Notes under the pieces: generated by a model | What the model was told of the DNA's origin: nothing | Seen by the model: the letters and a program-made list of their open reading frames with translations, nothing else | The model's database searches: none | Translations under genes and position numbers: made by a program | Assembly: GCF_004216895.1 (NCBI RefSeq) | Contig: NZ_SGXE01000001.1 | Location: 1,532,208-1,596,207, forward strand | Source: Aquimarina brevivitae | Lineage (GTDB): Bacteria > Bacteroidota > Bacteroidia > Flavobacteriales > Flavobacteriaceae | DNA length: 64,000 bases | Direction: 5' to 3' | Part shown: positions 59,609 through 64,000 of the stretch, in pieces | Numbering within the stretch: position 1 is the stretch's first letter | Layout: each line of letters starts with the position of its first letter

Positions 59609-60280
59609 TTATGCTTTTTTAGCTTTTACCATAATCTTCACTTCTACATCGTCATTGATGAACTTATCTCCTAAGTTTTCAAAGACAGATTTTGATCCAT
59701 AATTTACACCCCAATCTGTTCGGTTGATGGTAAATGGCTCAGATGTTAATTCCATCATATCGCCATTGATGGTAGAAGTCGCAGGAAATGAAATATTTTT
59801 AGATTTTCCTTTTAAGGTTAAATTTCCTTTGATCATTGCTTTACCTTCATTTTCGGTAATTCCGGTAATTTCAAATTTGGCAGTAGGATATTCCGCTACA
59901 TTAAAAAAGTGATCTTCTTTTCCTTCTCCTTCACCTTTTAAGTGCCCTTCAAGACTAGCTTTTTCATCACCTTCGAGGTCTGTAACTTCAATAGAAGTCA
60001 TGTCAATAGTAAAGTCACCACTTTCTACTTTTCCATATTTGGTAGTAACGGATCCTTTAGCAACATTGATGGTACCGGTGTGCTCACCTGTCGGTTTAGA
60101 TCCGGTCCAGGCTACCATACTTGCTGCTGGGTCGACGGTAAATACAACCGCCTCTACCGGTGCTTCTTTTACTTCTTCTGCATCTGATACTTCTGCTTCA
60201 TTTTTTTTCTCGTTTTTACAAGAAATAGCGGTTAGCAGAATGGCTGCTATTACTAATAAATTACCAACTCTAGTTTTCAT
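59609..60280 (-). CDS. YceI-family lipoprotein
   Basis: 223 aa. Lipobox at Cys21 (TAISC), then an acidic Glu/Ala-rich linker (to about 45) and a YceI barrel (SMVAWTGSKPTGEHTGTINVAKG, SGDFTIDMTSIEVTDLEG, FTINRTDWGVNYGSKSVFENLGDKFINDDVEVKI). Unlike the 12544-13110 copy it is lipid-anchored and has no MarR partner. Confidence 0.93.
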   Translation of the reverse strand: MKTRVGNLLVIAAILLTAISCKNEKKNEAEVSDAEEVKEAPVEAVVFTVDPAASMVAWTGSKPTGEHTGTINVAKGSVTTKYGKVESGDFTIDMTSIEVTDLEGDEKASLEGHLKGEGEGKEDHFFNVAEYPTAKFEITGITENEGKAMIKGNLTLKGKSKNISFPATSTINGDMMELTSEPFTINRTDWGVNYGSKSVFENLGDKFINDDVEVKIMVKAKKA

Positions 60281-60445
60281 AAATTATTTAGGTTTTAGTT
60301 TAGAACTCAATCAAAATTATTTGATTTCTCTGGGAAGTGCTCTTAAATAAATACTAAAATATTCCTGTGACATTATGACATTAAAAGAAAAATGGCAGTA
60401 CTTTTGCTGCTGCAAAAACAAAACTTGTAAAACGTACTAGTTACA

Positions 60446-60991
60446 ATGAGTAAGAAAGACAAACATACAGAAGAGGTGAAAGACCAAGTTGAAGAGATGG
60501 TTGATGAATCTGTAGAAGAATCTTCAGAGAAAGAAGCGGTTAATAAAGAAGATCAGCTCAAAGAAGAAGTAGAAAAGGAAAAAGACAAATTCCTAAGACT
60601 TTTTGCCGAATTCGAAAATTACAAAAAAAGAACTTCCAAAGAACGTTTAGAATTGTTTAAGACAGCAGGCCAAGATGTAATAGTATCTATGCTACCAGTT
60701 TTAGATGATTTTGATAGAGCGTGGAAAGAAATAGAGCGATCGGAGGATAAAAATCTGATTAAAGGTGTTGAGCTTATCCATAACAAGTTGAAAGAAACTT
60801 TAAAGGGTAAAGGATTAGAAGAAATTGAAGTTGCTGCTGGCGATACTTTTAATGCCGATAATCACGAAGCGATTACACAAATACCTGCGCCAACGGAAGA
60901 TATGAAAGGCAAAATCGTCGATGTGATTGAAAAAGGGTATAAGTTGGGTGACAAAGTAATTCGTTTTCCAAAAGTGGTAACTGGTCAATAA
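60446..60991 (+). CDS. grpE: nucleotide exchange factor GrpE
   Basis: 181 aa. An acidic N-terminal extension (about 1-45) precedes the long coiled coil (KEEVEKEKDKFLRLFAEFENYKKRTSKERLELFKTA) and the beta-wing domain (FNADNHEAITQIPAPTEDMKGKIVDVIEKGYKLGDKVIRFPKVVTGQ). It exchanges nucleotide on DnaK. It is 9 nt upstream of dnaJ; dnaK is not in the window. Confidence 0.97.
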   Translation: MSKKDKHTEEVKDQVEEMVDESVEESSEKEAVNKEDQLKEEVEKEKDKFLRLFAEFENYKKRTSKERLELFKTAGQDVIVSMLPVLDDFDRAWKEIERSEDKNLIKGVELIHNKLKETLKGKGLEEIEVAAGDTFNADNHEAITQIPAPTEDMKGKIVDVIEKGYKLGDKVIRFPKVVTGQ

Positions 60992-61000
60992 ATAGAGGAT

Positions 61001-62107
61001 ATGAAGCAAGATTTTTATGAAATACTGGGCGTAAGTAAGAGTGCCTCTGATGCAGAGATTAAAAAAGCCTATCGCAAAATGGCGATCAAATATCACCCGG
61101 ATAAAAATCCAGGAGATTCGGTAGCTGAAGAAAACTTCAAAAAAGCAGCTGAAGCCTATGAGGTGTTAGGTGATCCTAATAAACGTGCTAAATATGACCA
61201 ATACGGTCACCAGGCCTTTGAAGGTGGTGGCTTTGGTGGAGGTGGCATGAATATGGATGACATCTTTAGCCAATTTGGTGACATATTTGGTGGTTTTGGT
61301 GGTTTTGGTGGTTTCGGCGGCGGTGGCGGTCGTCAACGACGCGTTAAAGGAAGTAATTTACGTATCCGAGTAAAGCTTACCTTAGAGGAAATTGCCAATG
61401 GTGTTGAAAAGAAAATAAAGGTAAAACGGAAGGTTCAAGCTCCGGGTACTACGTATAAAACCTGTGGAACTTGTAACGGAACCGGTCAAATGACCAGAGT
61501 TACCAATACTATACTCGGTAGAATGCAAACTGCTACTACCTGTAGTAGCTGTGGTGGTGCAGGGCAGGTTATCGATAATAGACCTGCTGATGCTGACGGG
61601 CAAGGGTTAAAAGTGTCTGAAGAAACAGTGAGTATTAAAATACCTGCTGGTGTAGAAGATGGTATGCAGCTTAAAGTGAGTGGTAAAGGTAATGAGGCTC
61701 CTGGTAATGGAGTTCCAGGGGATTTACTGGTTGCTATTGAAGAGTTAGAACACCCTAAACTGCAACGTGAAGGTGATAATTTGCACTATGATTTATATGT
61801 CAGTTTTTCTGAAGCAGCTTTAGGTGCATCAAGAGAAATTGATACCGTATCCGGTAAGGTGAGGATAAAAATTGATGAAGGTGTGCAAAGTGGTAAAATC
61901 CTCAGATTAAGAGGTAAGGGGATACCAAGTATTAATGGATATGGTAAAGGAGATCTGTTAGTGCACGTTAATGTGTGGACACCAAAAACCTTAAACAGAG
62001 AGCAACGCGAGTTTTTCGAAAAAATGGCTAAAGATGACCATTTTCAGCCAAATCCGGATAACGGAGATAAGTCCTTTTTCGAAAAAGTAAAGGATATGTT
62101 CTCTTAA
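61001..62107 (+). CDS. dnaJ: chaperone DnaJ with shortened zinc region
   Basis: 368 aa. J domain (5-70) with HPD in YHPDKNPGD; a Gly/Phe-rich segment (about 75-110). The zinc region has only two CxxCxGxG motifs (CGTCNGTG and CSSCGGAG) instead of four; then the substrate-binding domains. I recall the two-motif form from other Flavobacteriia, so it is probably ancestral here, not a deletion. It follows grpE in one operon. Confidence 0.96.
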   Translation: MKQDFYEILGVSKSASDAEIKKAYRKMAIKYHPDKNPGDSVAEENFKKAAEAYEVLGDPNKRAKYDQYGHQAFEGGGFGGGGMNMDDIFSQFGDIFGGFGGFGGFGGGGGRQRRVKGSNLRIRVKLTLEEIANGVEKKIKVKRKVQAPGTTYKTCGTCNGTGQMTRVTNTILGRMQTATTCSSCGGAGQVIDNRPADADGQGLKVSEETVSIKIPAGVEDGMQLKVSGKGNEAPGNGVPGDLLVAIEELEHPKLQREGDNLHYDLYVSFSEAALGASREIDTVSGKVRIKIDEGVQSGKILRLRGKGIPSINGYGKGDLLVHVNVWTPKTLNREQREFFEKMAKDDHFQPNPDNGDKSFFEKVKDMFS

Positions 62108-62181
62108 CAAAAAATCAAAGCATATTGAGGTTAATACAGTTATTGACTTGACAATAGTGTTATTTGATTAATAAAAATTTG

Positions 62182-62283
62182 TATATTTGAGATATCACTA
62201 ACACTTTTAGTGATAATTTTTCTTTTTCATAGCAATTTTTTTCCCATCCTTAATACCTGGTATTTAGGGTGGGTTTTCTTTTT
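62182..62283 (+). ncRNA. candidate small RNA or leader with tandem hairpins
   Basis: A promoter -7 box TATATTTG (62182-62189) is followed at the expected start by a perfect hairpin TATCACTAA-N5-TTAGTGATA (62193-62215) with a T run. A second hairpin, CCCATCCTTAATA / TATTTAGGGTGGG (62243-62273), is followed by TTTTCTTTTT. This gives a possible transcript of about 90 nt between dnaJ and the ABC transporter. It could also be the dnaJ terminator plus an attenuator of the transporter operon. Confidence 0.45.
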
Positions 62284-62406
62284 AATACGACCTCATCTAT
62301 GCGTATCAGGTTGTTGAAGTTTTTAATTTTGAAATTTAGCCGAATAAGAATCTCGTTTTTTATAGGCGAAGTTCTCTAAGTTTTTGTAATATTCCACTTT
62401 AATCGT

Positions 62407-63342
62407 ATGTCAATGACAAATTTATTGGAAGTAAAAAATGTAAGTAAGCATTTTGGTTCTTTTACTGCACTGGATTCGGTAAGTTTATCGGTACCCGAAG
62501 GTAGTATTTTTGGTCTGCTTGGACCCAATGGAGCCGGCAAAACCACACTAATTCGTATTATAAATCAAATCACCATGCCTGATGAAGGTGAGGTGTTTCT
62601 TGGACAAGAAAAACTTCATCCTTTGCATATTAAAGATATAGGCTATTTACCTGAGGAACGAGGACTATACAAATCAATGAAAGTAGGGGAGCAGGCCTTG
62701 TACCTGGCACAATTAAAAGGGTTGTCAAAGCAAGAAGCTAAAGAACGACTTAAATACTGGTTCGATAAGTTCGAAATTTCACATTGGTGGGGTAAAAAGA
62801 TTCAGGAGTTGTCCAAGGGGATGGCACAAAAGGTGCAATTTATTGTAACGGTTTTACATCAACCAAAACTACTGATATTCGATGAACCCTTTAGTGGTTT
62901 TGATCCTGTAAATGCCAATATCATCAAAGACGAAATTTTAAAACTTAAAGAAGAAGGAGCAACTATTATTTTTTCTACACATCGAATGGAGAGTGTAGAA
63001 GAACTTTGTGACCACATTGCTTTAATCAATAAGTCTAAAAAATTAGTAGAAGGAAAGCTCTCTGACGTCAAAAGGTCACATAAAGGGAATATCTTTGAAG
63101 TTGGAGTGTTGTTTGATGATCAGGATCGGAGGTTACAAGAATTGAAGCAAAAGTTTGTAGTTACTGATGCAAACTTTAAAACTATTGATGAGCAGTTAAA
63201 AATAAAAGTAACCTTAGAGGATAATGCCAGTCCTAATGACCTATTGGCTTATCTGACTGCAAATGGTAGGGTGTTGCGTTTTAACGAAGTGATCCCTACT
63301 GTAAATGAAATATTCATTAAAACCGTTTCAGAAAATGAATAA
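62407..63342 (+). CDS. ABC transporter ATP-binding protein (NatA-like)
   Basis: 311 aa. Walker A GPNGAGKTT, Q-loop region IGYLPEERGLYKSM, signature ELSKGMAQK, Walker B LLIFDEPFSGFDP and H-loop STHRME, followed by the C-terminal extension common in NatA/CcmA-like exporters. It overlaps the permease gene by 8 nt. The pair resembles NatAB Na+ exporters, but the substrate is unproven. Confidence 0.93.
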   Translation: MSMTNLLEVKNVSKHFGSFTALDSVSLSVPEGSIFGLLGPNGAGKTTLIRIINQITMPDEGEVFLGQEKLHPLHIKDIGYLPEERGLYKSMKVGEQALYLAQLKGLSKQEAKERLKYWFDKFEISHWWGKKIQELSKGMAQKVQFIVTVLHQPKLLIFDEPFSGFDPVNANIIKDEILKLKEEGATIIFSTHRMESVEELCDHIALINKSKKLVEGKLSDVKRSHKGNIFEVGVLFDDQDRRLQELKQKFVVTDANFKTIDEQLKIKVTLEDNASPNDLLAYLTANGRVLRFNEVIPTVNEIFIKTVSENE

Positions 63343-64000
63343 TCTACCCTTAATACTTAAAAGAGAATTTATCGCCAGAGTGCGTAATCGTACTTTTGTA
63401 GTAATGACATTTTTGAGTCCCTTAATCTTTGTAGGGATGATTTTGTTAATTAGTTGGTTAGCGACAATTAATAGCAGCGATGTAAAACAAGTCGCAGTTG
63501 TTGATGAAACAGGTTCATTTTTTGAAATTTTAAAGAGCTCAGAAGAGGTAAACTTTTTAAATTATACAGACTATAAACTAGAACAGGCTAAAGATTCTGT
63601 GCGATCAAAGGAGCTATATGGATTATTGTATATTCCCGGTAATACGGCTAATAGCAAACTGGAGGAATCAGTGCAATTTTACGCGGATGAATCACCGAAT
63701 ATTTCCGTTATAAGAAATATCGAAAAAAGTATTGCCACTAAAATTACCAATCAAAATTTTAAAGAACAAGGGTTAGATATCCATAAAATAGAAGAAGCCC
63801 GTGCCCGTGTCAATATACAGATTGAAAATTTTTCAGGAGAGAAAACATCAAAAATGTCAACATATATTAAGATGATTTTTGGTGGAGCTGCAGGATATTT
63901 TTTAATGATGTTTATCATTATCTATGGCAATATGGTGATGCGCTCGGTAATCGAAGAAAAATCGAATCGTATTATCGAAATTATCATTTCTTCGGTGAAA
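63335..64000 (+). CDS. ABC-2 type permease (NatB-like), 3' end outside window
   Basis: The first 222 codons of a gene running off the window. MNNLPLILKREFIARVRNRT is the cytoplasmic start, then a first membrane helix (FLSPLIFVGMILLISWLA), a large extracytoplasmic domain, and a second helix (GYFLMMFIIIYGNMV). RSVIEEKSNRIIEIIISSV is the typical ABC-2/NatB cytoplasmic motif. It overlaps the ATPase gene by 8 nt. Confidence 0.9.
   Translation, partial: MNNLPLILKREFIARVRNRTFVVMTFLSPLIFVGMILLISWLATINSSDVKQVAVVDETGSFFEILKSSEEVNFLNYTDYKLEQAKDSVRSKELYGLLYIPGNTANSKLEESVQFYADESPNISVIRNIEKSIATKITNQNFKEQGLDIHKIEEARARVNIQIENFSGEKTSKMSTYIKMIFGGAAGYFLMMFIIIYGNMVMRSVIEEKSNRIIEIIISSVK

Overview
This window looks like a chromosomal segment of a marine-type Flavobacteriaceae (phylum Bacteroidota). 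The evidence is as follows. Genes start without recognisable Shine-Dalgarno sites. Many promoters carry the Bacteroidota -7 box TAnnTTTG. There is a SusC/SusD pair, a type IX secretion (T9SS) C-terminal sorting domain, ribosomal protein THX, DUF4197/DUF4920/Lacal_2735-type proteins, a DnaJ with only two CxxCxGxG motifs, and a tmRNA whose tag ends GENNYALAA. All names come from reading the sequence; no database search was run.

Layout. 0-5 kb: the end of a delta-60-repeat protein, THX, a four-gene two-component operon (membrane protein, multi-span membrane protein, HisKA_3 kinase, NarL-type regulator) and a divergent lipoprotein. 5.1-12.5 kb: a complete tryptophan operon in the order trpE-G-D-C-F-B-(GIY-YIG)-A. 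It is preceded by a 20-codon leader peptide with three consecutive Trp codons and a terminator/antiterminator, and it carries palindromic insertions in three of its gaps. An inverted fragment of trpB lies just past its terminator. 12.5-20.3 kb: YceI, MarR, a TlpA/thioredoxin/rhodanese cluster, a T9SS-secreted peptidoglycan-recognition amidase and an orphan regulator.

20.3-26 kb is an AT-rich accessory island. Four same-strand genes (papain-like protease, a Shedu-like PD-(D/E)XK nuclease, an OLD-like ATPase-TOPRIM protein, a small secreted protein) are each bracketed by short inverted repeats. Two of the intervening elements are about 200-bp attC-like imperfect palindromes, so the array looks like gene cassettes carrying probable anti-phage genes. 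No integrase is present in the window.

26-38 kb: lipoproteins with duplicated upstream regulatory regions, an SRAP protein, a second GIY-YIG gene, ssrA, an alanine/saccharopine-dehydrogenase-like gene, pyrF, several small proteins and a SusD/SusC pair. 38-64 kb: mostly housekeeping and metabolism, including purU, fused isobutyryl-CoA mutase icmF, an Lrp regulator, MFS, crcB, dipeptidyl-peptidase III, ilvE, mnmD, grpE-dnaJ and the start of a NatAB-like ABC exporter, with many intrinsic terminators between convergent genes.

The most interesting items are the cassette-like defence island, the trp attenuator, the palindrome-bounded GIY-YIG unit inside the trp operon, the inverted trpB scar, and a 28-bp three-half-site motif recurring upstream of four genes.
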